Below are positions 7,756-17,139 of a DNA stretch of 64,000 bases, one piece after another. Both the position numbers and the translations under genes were made by a program. The DNA is from Achromobacter marplatensis (GTDB lineage Bacteria; Pseudomonadota; Gammaproteobacteria; Burkholderiales; Burkholderiaceae_B), in NCBI RefSeq assembly GCF_002209535.1, contig NZ_NJIG01000025.1, positions 1 to 64,000 on the forward strand. The letters run 5' to 3'. Under the pieces are notes generated by a model that ran no database searches, was not told where the DNA came from, and saw nothing but the letters and a program-made list of their open reading frames with translations. Position 1 is the first letter of the stretch. The number at the start of each line of letters is the position of its first letter.

Positions 7756-8603
7756 GCCACGCAGCCAGCACTTACCCTGCCAGTACCTACCTCTACGGCG
7801 GCCACGTCCACGCCAACGGCATCCGCCAGCACTATCTGCGCTACGGCGGTAACACCGGCGAACGCGCCGAACGCCTTGCCGTCATCGTCATCCCCGGCAT
7901 CACCAGCCCCGCCGTGACGTGGGGTTTCGTGGCCGAACACCTGGGCCGCCAGTTCGATACCTATGTGCTGGACGTGCGCGGACGCGGGCTATCGGCATCC
8001 GGGCCCGACCTGGACTACGGCCTGGACGCGCAAGCGGCCGATGTAACGGCCTTTGCCCAGGCGTTGGGGCTGGAGCGCTACGCACTGGTCGGCCACTCCA
8101 TGGGTGGCCGCATCGCCATTCGTGCTGCCCGCCAACAGCCGCAGGGCCTGGCACGCCTGGTGATCGTGGACCCGCCCGTGTCCGGCCCCGGCCGCCGCGC
8201 CTACCCCGCCAATCTGGCCTGGTACGTGGATTCCATCCGCCAGGCCACCCGTGGCATGACCGCCGAAGACATGCGGGCGTTTTGCCCGACGTGGACCGAA
8301 GCGCAGCGCCAACTGCGCGCCCAGTGGCTGCACACGTGCCACGAACCCGCCATCGTCCAAAGCTTCGAAGACTTCGGCCGTGACGATATCCACGCCGACC
8401 TGCCCGGCATCGCGCTTCCCCTGTTGCTGATGACCGCGGAAAAAGGCGGCGTCGTGGGCGACGACGACGTGGCCGAATGGCAAACCCTCGCGCCACAGAC
8501 TCAGCACGTGCGCGTGCCCGGCGCGGGTCACATGATCCCCTGGGACAACGAAGCCGGGTTCTACGCCGCCTTCGGCGACTTTCTCGGTCGCCCGGTGGAC
8601 TGA
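7752..8603 (+). CDS. nicD: N-formylmaleamate deformylase
   Basis: A 283-residue alpha/beta hydrolase. The nucleophile elbow GHSMGG puts the catalytic Ser at 116; Asp140 (VIVDPP) and His260 (GAGHMIPW) complete the triad. NicD splits N-formylmaleamate into maleamate and formate. Translation is coupled to nicE by an ATGA overlap, and nicX follows after 45 bp. It is slightly longer than the Pseudomonas enzyme (266 residues) because of an N-terminal extension. Confidence 0.9.
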   Translation: MSHAASTYPASTYLYGGHVHANGIRQHYLRYGGNTGERAERLAVIVIPGITSPAVTWGFVAEHLGRQFDTYVLDVRGRGLSASGPDLDYGLDAQAADVTAFAQALGLERYALVGHSMGGRIAIRAARQQPQGLARLVIVDPPVSGPGRRAYPANLAWYVDSIRQATRGMTAEDMRAFCPTWTEAQRQLRAQWLHTCHEPAIVQSFEDFGRDDIHADLPGIALPLLLMTAEKGGVVGDDDVAEWQTLAPQTQHVRVPGAGHMIPWDNEAGFYAAFGDFLGRPVD

Positions 8604-8648
8604 CGCGCCGCCCTCTTTCCCCCAAATCTGCCGACCCAAGGAATCCCC

Positions 8649-9722
8649 ATGTCCGTCAGCGATATCGATCTGATCCACGCCTGGAAGCAGGTGCTTACGC
8701 TCTCCCGGCTTGAAGCCGGCCAGATTGTCACGGTGCTTACCGGCGCCGACACGCATCCGCAAACCCTGCGCTGCGCCATCGCCGCCGCCACCGACATGGG
8801 CGCCCGGGTCAACCGGCTGGACCTGCCGCCCGTGAATGCCGACAAGTCGATCAGCCGCGACGCCCTGGCCTACCTGGGCACCACGCCGCTGACCGGCAAC
8901 CCGGCTGCCATTGCGGCGCTTACGGCCAGCGATCTGGTGCTGGATCTGATGACGCTGCTGTTCTCGCCGGAACAGCACGAGATCCTGCAGACCGGCACCA
9001 AGATCCTGCTGGCGATCGAACCGCCAGAAGTGCTGTGCCGGCTGGTGCCCACCGAGGCGGACCGCACCCGCGTGCAGGCCGCCGCCCGCCAGATCGAGGC
9101 GGCGCGCCAGATGCACATTACTTCCAAGGCCGGCACCGACCTGCGCTGCCAACTGGGGGAATTTCCGGCGATCTCGGAATACGGCTTCGTCGACCAACCC
9201 GGCCGCTGGGACCATTGGCCCAGCGGCTTCGTGCTGACCTGGCCCAACGAAGGCCAAAGCGAAGGGCGCGTGATACTGGACCGCGGAGACATCCTGCTGC
9301 CCATGAAAGACTACGTAACCGAGCCGATCGAGCTCGTCATTGAAAAAGGCTACGTCACGCGCATCAACGGCGGGTTGCAGGCCGACATCCTCAAGGAATA
9401 CATGGCCGCCTACGAAGACCCCGAGGCCTATGCGGTGTCTCACATCGGCTGGGGCCTGCAACCGCGCGCGCAGTGGTCCATGCTGGCCCACTACAACAAG
9501 GAAGCCCACATCGGCATGGACGCCCGCGCTTTCGAAGGCAACTTCCTGTGGTCCATGGGCCCCAACAACGAAGCCGGCGGCAGCCGCAATACCGCCTGCC
9601 ATATCGACATCCCGATGCGCCACTGCAGCGTCGCGCTGGATGATCAGCCTGTCGTAGTCAACGGCGTCGTGCAGGACGAACCGGGATTGGCCCGCGCCGC
9701 CCGCCGTAAGGAAGACAAATGA
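8649..9722 (+). CDS. nicX: 2,5-dihydroxypyridine 5,6-dioxygenase
   Basis: A 357-residue Fe(II)-dependent extradiol-type dioxygenase of the NicX/M29-like family, which opens the ring of 2,5-dihydroxypyridine to N-formylmaleamate. His265 (VSHIGWG), His318 and Asp320 (CHIDIP) fall at the positions reported as the iron ligands in Pseudomonas NicX. AAGGAATCCCC precedes the ATG, and the TGA stop overlaps the nicF ATG. All expected ligands are present, so the enzyme should be active. Confidence 0.93.
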   Translation: MSVSDIDLIHAWKQVLTLSRLEAGQIVTVLTGADTHPQTLRCAIAAATDMGARVNRLDLPPVNADKSISRDALAYLGTTPLTGNPAAIAALTASDLVLDLMTLLFSPEQHEILQTGTKILLAIEPPEVLCRLVPTEADRTRVQAAARQIEAARQMHITSKAGTDLRCQLGEFPAISEYGFVDQPGRWDHWPSGFVLTWPNEGQSEGRVILDRGDILLPMKDYVTEPIELVIEKGYVTRINGGLQADILKEYMAAYEDPEAYAVSHIGWGLQPRAQWSMLAHYNKEAHIGMDARAFEGNFLWSMGPNNEAGGSRNTACHIDIPMRHCSVALDDQPVVVNGVVQDEPGLARAARRKEDK

Positions 9723-10405
9723 ACGCAACCGTCCAGACCATCCCCTCCCAAGGCGCTTCCGGCGACATTTCCGCCTATTCGCGCCAAGGCTTCGGCACGC
9801 CGCTGCCGCTCAAGGCCCCCTTCGGGCTGCTGATCGTCGACTTCGTCAACGGCTTTGCCGATCCGGCGGTGCTGGGCGGCGGCAACATCCCCGAGGCCAT
9901 CGCGCAGACCCGCCACCTGCTGGCGCACGCCCGCGCACAGGGGTGGCCGGTGGCGCACAGCCGCATCGTCTTTTCCGACGACGACGCCGACAGCAACATC
10001 TTCTGCCTGAAGGTGCCCGCGATGCTGGCCCTGAAGGAACACAGCAGGAACAGCGCCATCGTGCCGGAACTGGCCCCGGCTGCGGGCGAATACGTGGTGC
10101 GCAAGAGCACCCCGTCCGCCTTCTTCGGCACCATGCTGGCGCCGTGGCTCGCGCAGCGCGGCGTGCAGACCCTGCTGGTTGCCGGCTGCGTCACCAGCGG
10201 CTGCGTGCGGGCCAGCGTGGTGGACGCGATGCAGGCGGGTTTCCGGCCGCTGGTCGTGTCCGACTGCTGCGGCGACCGCGCCTTGGGGCCGCACGACGCC
10301 AACCTGTTCGACATGGCGCAGAAGTACGCCGCCGTCATGCCCCTGGCCCAGGCCATCTCCGATACCGACGCCCTGGCGCAAACCCCGCTGTCTGGCGCCA
10401 GGTAA
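9719..10405 (+). CDS. nicF: Maleamate amidohydrolase
   Basis: A 228-residue cysteine hydrolase of the isochorismatase-like fold that releases ammonia from maleamate to give maleate. The triad is visible: Asp41 (LLIVDFVNGF), Lys129 (VVRKSTPSAF) and nucleophile Cys162 (CVTSGCVRAS). It overlaps nicX by four bases, so it is translationally coupled. A 42-bp gap separates it from the molybdenum subunit gene that ends the operon. Confidence 0.92.
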   Translation: MNATVQTIPSQGASGDISAYSRQGFGTPLPLKAPFGLLIVDFVNGFADPAVLGGGNIPEAIAQTRHLLAHARAQGWPVAHSRIVFSDDDADSNIFCLKVPAMLALKEHSRNSAIVPELAPAAGEYVVRKSTPSAFFGTMLAPWLAQRGVQTLLVAGCVTSGCVRASVVDAMQAGFRPLVVSDCCGDRALGPHDANLFDMAQKYAAVMPLAQAISDTDALAQTPLSGAR

Positions 10406-10447
10406 TGCCGGCATAATCATTCCCCTGGCCCGAATGCCCTCTGCCCC

Positions 10448-12763
10448 ATGACCCTGCCTCAGCCTCAAGCATTGGTTGGCACGCTGCTCGCCCACCCCGA
10501 CGCGCTGCTGGTCGTGCGCGAGCCGTCGGCGCCCCCGCGCCCTGCGCCGGGCCAACCCGGGACCGCGACCGACTACGTCCAGGCAACGCCGGAAATCTTC
10601 ATCGCGTTACTGGGCGGCACCGGACTGCCCCCCGAAGGATCAGACCCTTCCGGCTGGCGCGTGCTTGCCTTCAACGGCCACGTGGATCTGGGTACGGGCA
10701 TCAAGACCTCGTTGGCCCAGATCGTCGCCGAAGAACTGGATGTTCCGATGGCACGCCTGGAGATGGTGCTGGGCCACACCAACGCCGCCCCCAACCAGGG
10801 GCCGACGATCGCCAGCGCCAGCATCCAGATATCGGCGGTTCCCTTGCGGCGCGCCGCCGCTCAGGCCCGAGAGCATCTGCTTGCCATGGCAGCGCAACAG
10901 TGGAACCTGCCGCGCGATGCGCTACGGGTGCGCGACGGCGTGATCCGGCCCCGGGACGACAGCGACTCGCGTCAACTGCACTACGGCCAGCTGGTGCGCG
11001 GCCAACACACGCGGCTGACGTTGGCGGCGCCCGACCAGCCCGTCCGCCTGAAACCCGCCGAAGACTATCGGATCGTCGGGCAAGGCGTAGCCCGGGTCGA
11101 TATCCCGGCCAAGGCCGCCGGCGAACTCAGCTTCGTGCACGACGTGCGCGTGCCCGGCATGCGCCACGGGCGCGTCATCCGCCCGCCTCACCCGGGACGC
11201 GACGCCGGCGACTTCATCGGCCGCTGCCTGATCGATCTGGACCTTGAATCCGTCGCCCACCTGCCCGGTAACGTGCAGGTCGTGGCGCAAGGCGACTTCA
11301 TCGGCGTGGTGGCGGATCGCGAAGAACAGGCCATCGCCGCGATGCGGGCGCTGAAGGTTCGCTGGAAGCCGGTGCCGCCCGCACCCCGCCTGGACAATCT
11401 TGCCGAGGCCATTCGCGCCCAGCCCGCGCGCGCCCGGCCGCTGATCGAAGACGGCGATGTCGACACCGCATGCGCCGACGCCGCCACGCACCTGCGCCGC
11501 AGCTACGTCTGGCCCTACCAGATGCATGCCTCCATCGGCCCCTCGTGCGCCGTCGCCGACTTCCGAGACGGCCGCCTGACGGTCTGGACCGGTTCGCAGA
11601 ATCCGCACATGCTGCGCACCGATCTCGACCGCCTGCTGAAACTGGGCGAAGGCCAGATAGAACTGATCCGGCTGGAGGCCGCCGGCTGCTACGGGCGCAA
11701 TTGCGCCGATGACGTCTGCGCCGACGCGGCGTTGCTGTCGATCGCGGTGGGCGCTCCGGTGCGCGTGCAGCTCACCCGCGAACAGGAGCATCAGTGGGAA
11801 CCCAAGGGCACCGGCCAGCTGATGGACGTGGGCGCCGCGATCAATGCCAACGGCGATCTGCTGGCCTACGACTTCGCGGTGCGATACCCCTCCAATGACG
11901 CGCCCATCCTGGCGCTGCTACTGACGGGTGCGATCTCTACCGAACCGCGCACACTGGAAATGGGCGACCGCACGGCGGCACCGCCCTATCGCTATCAGAA
12001 CCGGCGCGTCGTCTGCCACGACATGGCGCCTTTGGTGCGCGCATCGTGGCTGCGCGGCGTGTCGGCGCTGCCCAATTCGTTCGCGCATGAATGCATGATC
12101 GACGAACTCGCCCACGCCGCCGGCGCGGATCCTGTGGAGTACCGCCTTCGGCATCTGGATGATGCGCGCGCCGTCGCGCTGATCGACGCCACGGCCCAGC
12201 GCGCAGGCTGGCGTCCCTTCACGCCAGGCAGCCGCGGCACACCCGACGCCGACGGCCAGTTGCATGGGCGCGGTGTCGCTTACGCCCGCTACGTGCACAG
12301 CAAGTTCCCCGGATTCGGCGCCGCGTGGGCGGCGTGGGTCATCGACCTGCGCGTTGACCCGGCCAGCGGCCGCATCACCGTCGAGCGCATCGTCGTCGGC
12401 CAAGACACGGGCATGATCGTCAACCCCGACGGCGTGCGCCACCAGATCCACGGCAACGTGAACCAGACGCTAAGCCGCAGCCTGCTGGAAAAAGTGGATT
12501 TCGATACCGCGGGCGTGGCCAGCCGCGAATGGGGCGGCTACCCCATCATCGGCTTCAAGGACTTGCCGCCCATCGACGTGCTGCTGATGCCGCGCCAGGA
12601 CGAACCGCCCATGGGCGCGGGCGAGTCCGCCTCCGTTCCGGGCCCCGCCGCCATCGCGAACGCCCTCTTCGACGCCACGGGGCAGCGCTTCTATGAAGCG
12701 CCCTTTACGCCCGACGCAGTACGCTCCGTGCTGGCTCAGCAAGCTCAGACGCTATCGAGCTGA
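10448..12763 (+). CDS. Intact molybdopterin-binding subunit, probable catalytic subunit of nicotinate dehydrogenase
   Basis: A 771-residue xanthine-dehydrogenase-family molybdopterin subunit (IorB/aldehyde-oxidase type, two large Ald_Xan_dh domains). It has the early LGTGIKTSLAQIVAEEL block, the central TREQEHQWEPKG region and the C-terminal PMGAGESASVPG loop with the catalytic Glu at about 726. It lies 42 bp after nicF in the same operon. Since the nicB-like protein at 1864-4869 has lost this Glu, the simplest reading is that NicA, the cytochrome fusion and this protein together form nicotinate dehydrogenase. An alternative is a second hydroxylase acting on a related N-heterocycle. Its last 19 bases overlap the converging GAF gene. 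Confidence 0.8.
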   Translation: MTLPQPQALVGTLLAHPDALLVVREPSAPPRPAPGQPGTATDYVQATPEIFIALLGGTGLPPEGSDPSGWRVLAFNGHVDLGTGIKTSLAQIVAEELDVPMARLEMVLGHTNAAPNQGPTIASASIQISAVPLRRAAAQAREHLLAMAAQQWNLPRDALRVRDGVIRPRDDSDSRQLHYGQLVRGQHTRLTLAAPDQPVRLKPAEDYRIVGQGVARVDIPAKAAGELSFVHDVRVPGMRHGRVIRPPHPGRDAGDFIGRCLIDLDLESVAHLPGNVQVVAQGDFIGVVADREEQAIAAMRALKVRWKPVPPAPRLDNLAEAIRAQPARARPLIEDGDVDTACADAATHLRRSYVWPYQMHASIGPSCAVADFRDGRLTVWTGSQNPHMLRTDLDRLLKLGEGQIELIRLEAAGCYGRNCADDVCADAALLSIAVGAPVRVQLTREQEHQWEPKGTGQLMDVGAAINANGDLLAYDFAVRYPSNDAPILALLLTGAISTEPRTLEMGDRTAAPPYRYQNRRVVCHDMAPLVRASWLRGVSALPNSFAHECMIDELAHAAGADPVEYRLRHLDDARAVALIDATAQRAGWRPFTPGSRGTPDADGQLHGRGVAYARYVHSKFPGFGAAWAAWVIDLRVDPASGRITVERIVVGQDTGMIVNPDGVRHQIHGNVNQTLSRSLLEKVDFDTAGVASREWGGYPIIGFKDLPPIDVLLMPRQDEPPMGAGESASVPGPAAIANALFDATGQRFYEAPFTPDAVRSVLAQQAQTLSS

Positions 12764-13290
12764 GACCGGTCTACTTGCGCCGCCGCCGATTGCGCAGCCC
12801 GAATTTCCTCAAGGAAAACGGGCGCGCACAGACCTGCGATTATCGCCGCCAGGTCATGATCGGCCTCGTCATAGGCATGGCGGCCGGCCAGCAAATTCAG
12901 TGAACCGATCACCCGGCCTTCGTGGCGCACCGGAATATTCAACGCCGATTGCAGGCCGCGATCGATCAGCATCGGCGCTTCCGAAAACACCGAGCGCACA
13001 TCGTCTTCGTTACTGGCCACGTACAACCGCCCCTGCTCCAGCACATGGCGCGACCAGGGGCCGTTTCCCGTCGCCTTGAAGCCGCCCAGGGGGCTGATGC
13101 TTTCATCAGACGTGTACAGCCGCTTCATCAGACGGTGTTCCTCCAGGTACAGCAGCGCGGTGAAGAGCCGGTGCCCGAAGGCTGCTTCCAGCAATCCGGA
13201 CACCACGTCCCACTGCGCCTGGCGGCCACTCGCCAGCCCCAAGGCACGCGCGTACCCGGCCCAAGGCGAAAACACGGATGCGGGCGTCAT
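12745..13290 (-). CDS. GAF-domain sensor-like protein
   Basis: 181 residues made up almost wholly of one GAF domain: RLFTALLYLEE early, then ESISPLGG, the membrane-free core with QSALNIPVRHEGRVIGSLNLL (residues about 115-135), and a short C-terminal helix. No DNA-binding or catalytic output domain is attached. GAF domains bind small ligands, so it may sense the substrate of the operon. Its ATG overlaps the stop of the upstream MFS gene (ATGA), and its 3' end overlaps the molybdenum subunit gene tail-to-tail by 19 bp. Confidence 0.75.
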   Translation of the reverse strand: MTPASVFSPWAGYARALGLASGRQAQWDVVSGLLEAAFGHRLFTALLYLEEHRLMKRLYTSDESISPLGGFKATGNGPWSRHVLEQGRLYVASNEDDVRSVFSEAPMLIDRGLQSALNIPVRHEGRVIGSLNLLAGRHAYDEADHDLAAIIAGLCAPVFLEEIRAAQSAAAQVDRSQLDSV

Positions 13291-14642
13291 GCGTTGATCT
13301 CCTCAAGCACCACGCCGCGCGTGTTCTTGCCGAAGAACAGGATGCCCAGGCCGCCGACCAGCAGAATCGCCGTCATCATCGCGAATACCCCCGCAAAGCC
13401 CAGCACCGGATACGCCACGCCCACGATGGTCGGCGAAGCGATCGAGCCGATCCGTGCGAAGGCGGAGGCCGCGCCCATGCCGGTCGCCCGGATCGACGTA
13501 GGATAGATTTCAGCCGTGTAGGTGTACTGGCCCGCGATCACGCCATTCATGCCGAAGGACAGCAGCATGCTCAACATGATGATCTGATGTTCGCCGCTGG
13601 CCAGCGCCAGGCCCAGCGCCGACAGGCACGACAGCAGCATGTAGATCAGGATCGTGTACTTGCGGCCGATCTTGTCGTTGAAGTACGCGGCCGAGAAATA
13701 GCCCGGAATCTGCGACAGGTAGATCAGGATGGTGTACGAGAAGCTCTTGGTGATGGTGAAGCCGCGTTCGACCAGCAGGCTGGGAATCCACACCAGGAAG
13801 GCGTAGTAGCAGAACAGCACGGTGATCCAGAACACCCAGACCAACACGGTCGTGCCCAGATACGTCTTCGAAAACAGCGAGGCCAGCTTCGCCATTGCGC
13901 CTTGGGGCTCGGCGGCAGCGGAAGCGGCCTTGCGGGTGGCAATCGGCGTGGGCAGCGGACGGCCCAGCTTTTGCTGCACTTCGGCTTCGATCGCCGAGCA
14001 GATGCGGTCGGCTTCGGCGGTCTGCCCGGTATGCTCAAGCCAACGGGGCGACTCGAACAGCGACTTGCGCCACCACAGCAGGAACACGACGGGCACCGAC
14101 GCAATGATCATGATCCAGCGCCAGCCGTCATCGCTCAACGGCACGATGAAATAGCCCAGCAAGGCCGACAGCACGAAGCCAAACGAGAAGAAGCCGGCCA
14201 GCGCGCCGGTGAAACGGCCGCGGTACTTGCTGCTGACGAACTCCGCCAGATACGGCGCGATGATGGCGCCTTCCGCGCCCATGCCGATGCCTGCGATCAT
14301 GCGCAGGATGTAGAACTCGTGATAGTTGCGGGCGAAGGCGTTGAAGAACGTCGCCACGCAGAACAACAGCAGCGCCCACATCATGATCTTCTTGCGGCCG
14401 TAGCGGTCGCCCAGAATCCCCGAGAACAGCGCGCCGACCAGGAAGCCCACGTAGGTGCTGCTGGCGATCCAGCCGATCTGGCCGGTCGACAGGCCCCACT
14501 GCACGCGCAGCGAGGGGATGATGAAGGCGATGATGCCGGCGTCCAGCGCTTCAAAGGCAAGCCCCAGGCCGCCGATCATCAGCAGCCTGAAATGGAAGCT
14601 TGAGAACGGCAGCCGCTCCAGGCGGTCTGATACGGAATACAT
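13287..14642 (-). CDS. MFS transporter, SP/NiaP-like
   Basis: A 451-residue, 12-helix carrier with GDRYGRKK between helices 2 and 3, AEIYPTSIRATGMG in the C-terminal half and DKIGRKYT between helices 8 and 9. It belongs to the same sugar-porter/NiaP-like branch as the carrier at 485-1801, but the two are clearly different. It is the middle gene of a leftward operon (amidohydrolase, MFS, GAF), so it probably imports the substrate of the amidohydrolase. That substrate is unknown; the nearness of the nic genes makes a pyridine compound possible. Confidence 0.78.
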   Translation of the reverse strand: MYSVSDRLERLPFSSFHFRLLMIGGLGLAFEALDAGIIAFIIPSLRVQWGLSTGQIGWIASSTYVGFLVGALFSGILGDRYGRKKIMMWALLLFCVATFFNAFARNYHEFYILRMIAGIGMGAEGAIIAPYLAEFVSSKYRGRFTGALAGFFSFGFVLSALLGYFIVPLSDDGWRWIMIIASVPVVFLLWWRKSLFESPRWLEHTGQTAEADRICSAIEAEVQQKLGRPLPTPIATRKAASAAAEPQGAMAKLASLFSKTYLGTTVLVWVFWITVLFCYYAFLVWIPSLLVERGFTITKSFSYTILIYLSQIPGYFSAAYFNDKIGRKYTILIYMLLSCLSALGLALASGEHQIIMLSMLLSFGMNGVIAGQYTYTAEIYPTSIRATGMGAASAFARIGSIASPTIVGVAYPVLGFAGVFAMMTAILLVGGLGILFFGKNTRGVVLEEINA

Positions 14643-14678
14643 GGTGGAGATTTCCGGAGAAAGGGGAATAAGAGAACG

Positions 14679-15908
14679 TCAGCAGGCGTTCTTGTGCAGC
14701 AGGCCGCGGTTCATGATCAGCTTGATCGAATCGGGTTGGGTCAAGAGCGCGATGTCGTCCAGCGGGTTGCCGTCAACAAGCAGCAGGTCGGCGTAAGCCC
14801 CTACGCAGACCTCGCCCAGCAAGCCTTCCTGGTTCAGGATTTCGGCGCCAATCAGCGTCGCTTGCTGGATGACCTTGGCATTGCCCAGCACGCGGCTGCG
14901 CAGCACCAGCTCGTCCGCCTGCATGTAGTGGGTTTCGCCCAGCAGATCGCTGCCGTAACCCATCTTGACGCCCACTTCGTCCAGGATCTCAAGCGCCTTC
15001 AGCCCGTGCGTGCGCACCGTGGCGATCTTCTTCACGGAGTCCAGCGGCAAGCCATAGCGCTCGCCGTCGTTGGCCAGGCCTTCATAGGTGATCAGCGTGG
15101 GCACCATGTAGGCGCCATGCTCTTTCATGACCAGCGCCGCCTCGCGGTCGACCAGGTTGCCGTGTTCGATGGTGCGCACACCGCAGCGCACGGCGCGCGA
15201 GATCGCGCGCGGCGTGTAGGCATGTGCCATTACGTAGGTATTGGCGTTGCTGGCCTCTTCCACGATGGCAATCAGTTCCGCCTCGGAGAATCCCAGGTTC
15301 TGGATCGGATCGTTGGGCGAAGCCACGCCGCCCGAGGCCATGACCTTGATCTGCGTTGCGCCCTTCAGGATTTCTTCGCGCACCGCCAGGCGGCAGTTGT
15401 CCACGCCATCGACCACGCGGCCGATGTTGCCGATCTTGACCGAGCACGGGCAAGGATCAAGTTCATCGTTGCGTTGACGGAAATCGCCGTGCCCACCGGT
15501 CTGCGACAGCGCCTTGCCCGAGCAGAACAGGCGCGGCCCGTCGATCACCCCGTCCAGCACCGCCTGCGCCAGCGCCCAGTCCGCCCCGCCCGCATCGCGC
15601 ACGGAGGTAAAGCCCCGGTCCAGCATGCCCTGCATGATCGGCAAGGCGCGCAGCAGCGCCAATGCGTTCGGCAAGGCCGCCACACGGCCCAGATTGAACG
15701 ACGAGGCCACCACATGCACGTGGCAATCGATCATGCCGGGCATCAAGGTCATGCCCTTGGCGTCCACCACCTCGGCATCGGGCACCGCGATATCGTCCGC
15801 ACTGATGCGCGAGATCATCCCGTCCTCGATCAGCACGTTCGCCGCGGCCTCAAGGGCCAACGATCGGGTATTCAAAATCTTGCAATTCTTGACAACAACC
15901 GGCTTCAT
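14679..15908 (-). CDS. Metal-dependent amidohydrolase (imidazolonepropionase/prolidase-like)
   Basis: A 409-residue TIM-barrel amidohydrolase. The first metal motif is DCHVHV (H63, H65); later histidines occur in VMAHAYTPR and RTIEHGN, and the final metal Asp in GYGSDLLGE, so a binuclear or mononuclear zinc site is complete. Members of this group hydrolyse amides, imides and cyclic peptides; the actual substrate cannot be named. It is the first gene of the leftward operon, 36 bp before the MFS gene, and is divergent from a LysR regulator at 16052 that likely controls it. No clear ribosome site precedes the ATG. Confidence 0.8.
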   Translation of the reverse strand: MKPVVVKNCKILNTRSLALEAAANVLIEDGMISRISADDIAVPDAEVVDAKGMTLMPGMIDCHVHVVASSFNLGRVAALPNALALLRALPIMQGMLDRGFTSVRDAGGADWALAQAVLDGVIDGPRLFCSGKALSQTGGHGDFRQRNDELDPCPCSVKIGNIGRVVDGVDNCRLAVREEILKGATQIKVMASGGVASPNDPIQNLGFSEAELIAIVEEASNANTYVMAHAYTPRAISRAVRCGVRTIEHGNLVDREAALVMKEHGAYMVPTLITYEGLANDGERYGLPLDSVKKIATVRTHGLKALEILDEVGVKMGYGSDLLGETHYMQADELVLRSRVLGNAKVIQQATLIGAEILNQEGLLGEVCVGAYADLLLVDGNPLDDIALLTQPDSIKLIMNRGLLHKNAC

Positions 15909-16028
15909 AAATAAATCACGCTATCCGTTCGACATGCAGGAAATTCAGCATGGCGAACTCTACCGGTACAATCCAAACGTCCGATACCGGGTCTCCCCTT
16001 AGGCGTCCGACACAAAATTGAACAGCCT

Positions 16029-16045
16029 TATGAGCATTACTCATA
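16029..16045. promoter_or_regulatory. Palindrome TATGAG-N5-CTCATA before the LysR gene
   Basis: A perfect 6-bp-arm inverted repeat that ends seven bases before the LysR start codon, in the 143-bp divergent gap with the amidohydrolase operon. It has the T-N11-A form of LysR boxes. Its place over the ribosome site suggests autoregulation. Confidence 0.45.
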
Positions 16046-16051
16046 CCCCCT

Positions 16052-17029
16052 ATGAGACGTCGCTGCCCCACCCTTTCTGAGTTGAATGCGTTCACCGCGG
16101 CGGCCCGTCATCTGTCGTTTTCGAAGGCGGGCAAAGAGTTGTTCGTCACGCAAAGCGCCATCAGCCGGCACATCGCCACGCTGGAAAGCTACCTGGGGCA
16201 CGCGCTGTTCATCCGCGCCACCAACGGGCTGCAACTGACCCGCATGGGCGCCACCTACCTGAGCCTGATCCGTCCCGCGCTGCACACGCTGGAAAGCGCC
16301 ACGTCGCAGGTCATGGCCACGCAGCAGTCCGCCAAATCGCTGAACGTATCGGCCGCGCCCACCTTCGCGGCGCAATGGCTGTTTCCCCGGTTAAAGACGT
16401 TCCGGGACGTCAACCCGGACATCTCCATCAATTTCGTCCGCTACAGCGTGGCCGATTACAAAAGCACCGAACTGGATTTCGATGCGTCAATCCAATATGG
16501 CTATGGGGATTGGCATGACGGGGACGCCATGTACCTGACCGGCCGGGAAACGCGGCTGGTCTGCTCACCGGAATATCTGGAACAGCATCCGATAAGCAGC
16601 CTGGAAGACATCAAGCGATGCACGCTGCTGCAGCACATTGAAATTCCGCTGTCGTGGGAATACTGGTTTTCAACGTATATCGGCGATTATGACCGCGCAC
16701 GATTCGGGCCCGGGTTCAATCTGTTTTCGATGATTATCCAGGCGGCCTCGTCGGGGTTTGGCGTCGCGCTGATGCCGCACTGCCTGATCGAAAAAGAGCT
16801 GGCGACCGGACAACTGGTCGACATCTTCGACCGCACGTTCGAGAGTCCCCTTGGCTACTACCTGTGCGCGCCCAACTGGCGCAGCAATATGGAAAGCTAT
16901 GACCGGCTGAGCCAATGGCTGTCGCATGAGTGCTTTCATGGCGGGCACACCGACCTGCAAGATGGAAAGCCCGCGACCGGTAAAAGCGGCGACGCCGAAT
17001 GCCGTTATTGCGACGCAAATTCCGCTTAG
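16052..17029 (+). CDS. LysR-family regulator (GcvA-like)
   Basis: 325 residues. The N-terminal winged helix is clear (LNAFTAAARHLSFSKAGKEL, then VTQSAISRHIATLE, residues about 10-45), followed by a periplasmic-binding-like effector domain ending near residue 295 and a polar C-terminal tail. The overall pattern (FPRLKTF..NPDI.., LVCSPEYL) is that of the GcvA/AmpR branch. It is divergent from the amidohydrolase-MFS-GAF operon and 110 bp upstream of the amino-acid-binding protein; either could be its target. The effector is unknown. Confidence 0.85.
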   Translation: MRRRCPTLSELNAFTAAARHLSFSKAGKELFVTQSAISRHIATLESYLGHALFIRATNGLQLTRMGATYLSLIRPALHTLESATSQVMATQQSAKSLNVSAAPTFAAQWLFPRLKTFRDVNPDISINFVRYSVADYKSTELDFDASIQYGYGDWHDGDAMYLTGRETRLVCSPEYLEQHPISSLEDIKRCTLLQHIEIPLSWEYWFSTYIGDYDRARFGPGFNLFSMIIQAASSGFGVALMPHCLIEKELATGQLVDIFDRTFESPLGYYLCAPNWRSNMESYDRLSQWLSHECFHGGHTDLQDGKPATGKSGDAECRYCDANSA

Positions 17030-17139
17030 TGGATTTAACGGGAATTCCCTGATATTCCCGTTTCGACCCCGTAGCTACCATTCCGCGCACATCCGCCCAC
17101 CGGCGGACGAATACCATGCGCATTCAGCGCGGAGACACC

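Noticed and set aside
7989..9728. A 579-codon minus-strand frame opposite nicD and nicX
   Set aside because: The plus-strand genes carry complete catalytic residues and coupled starts; the antisense frame has none.
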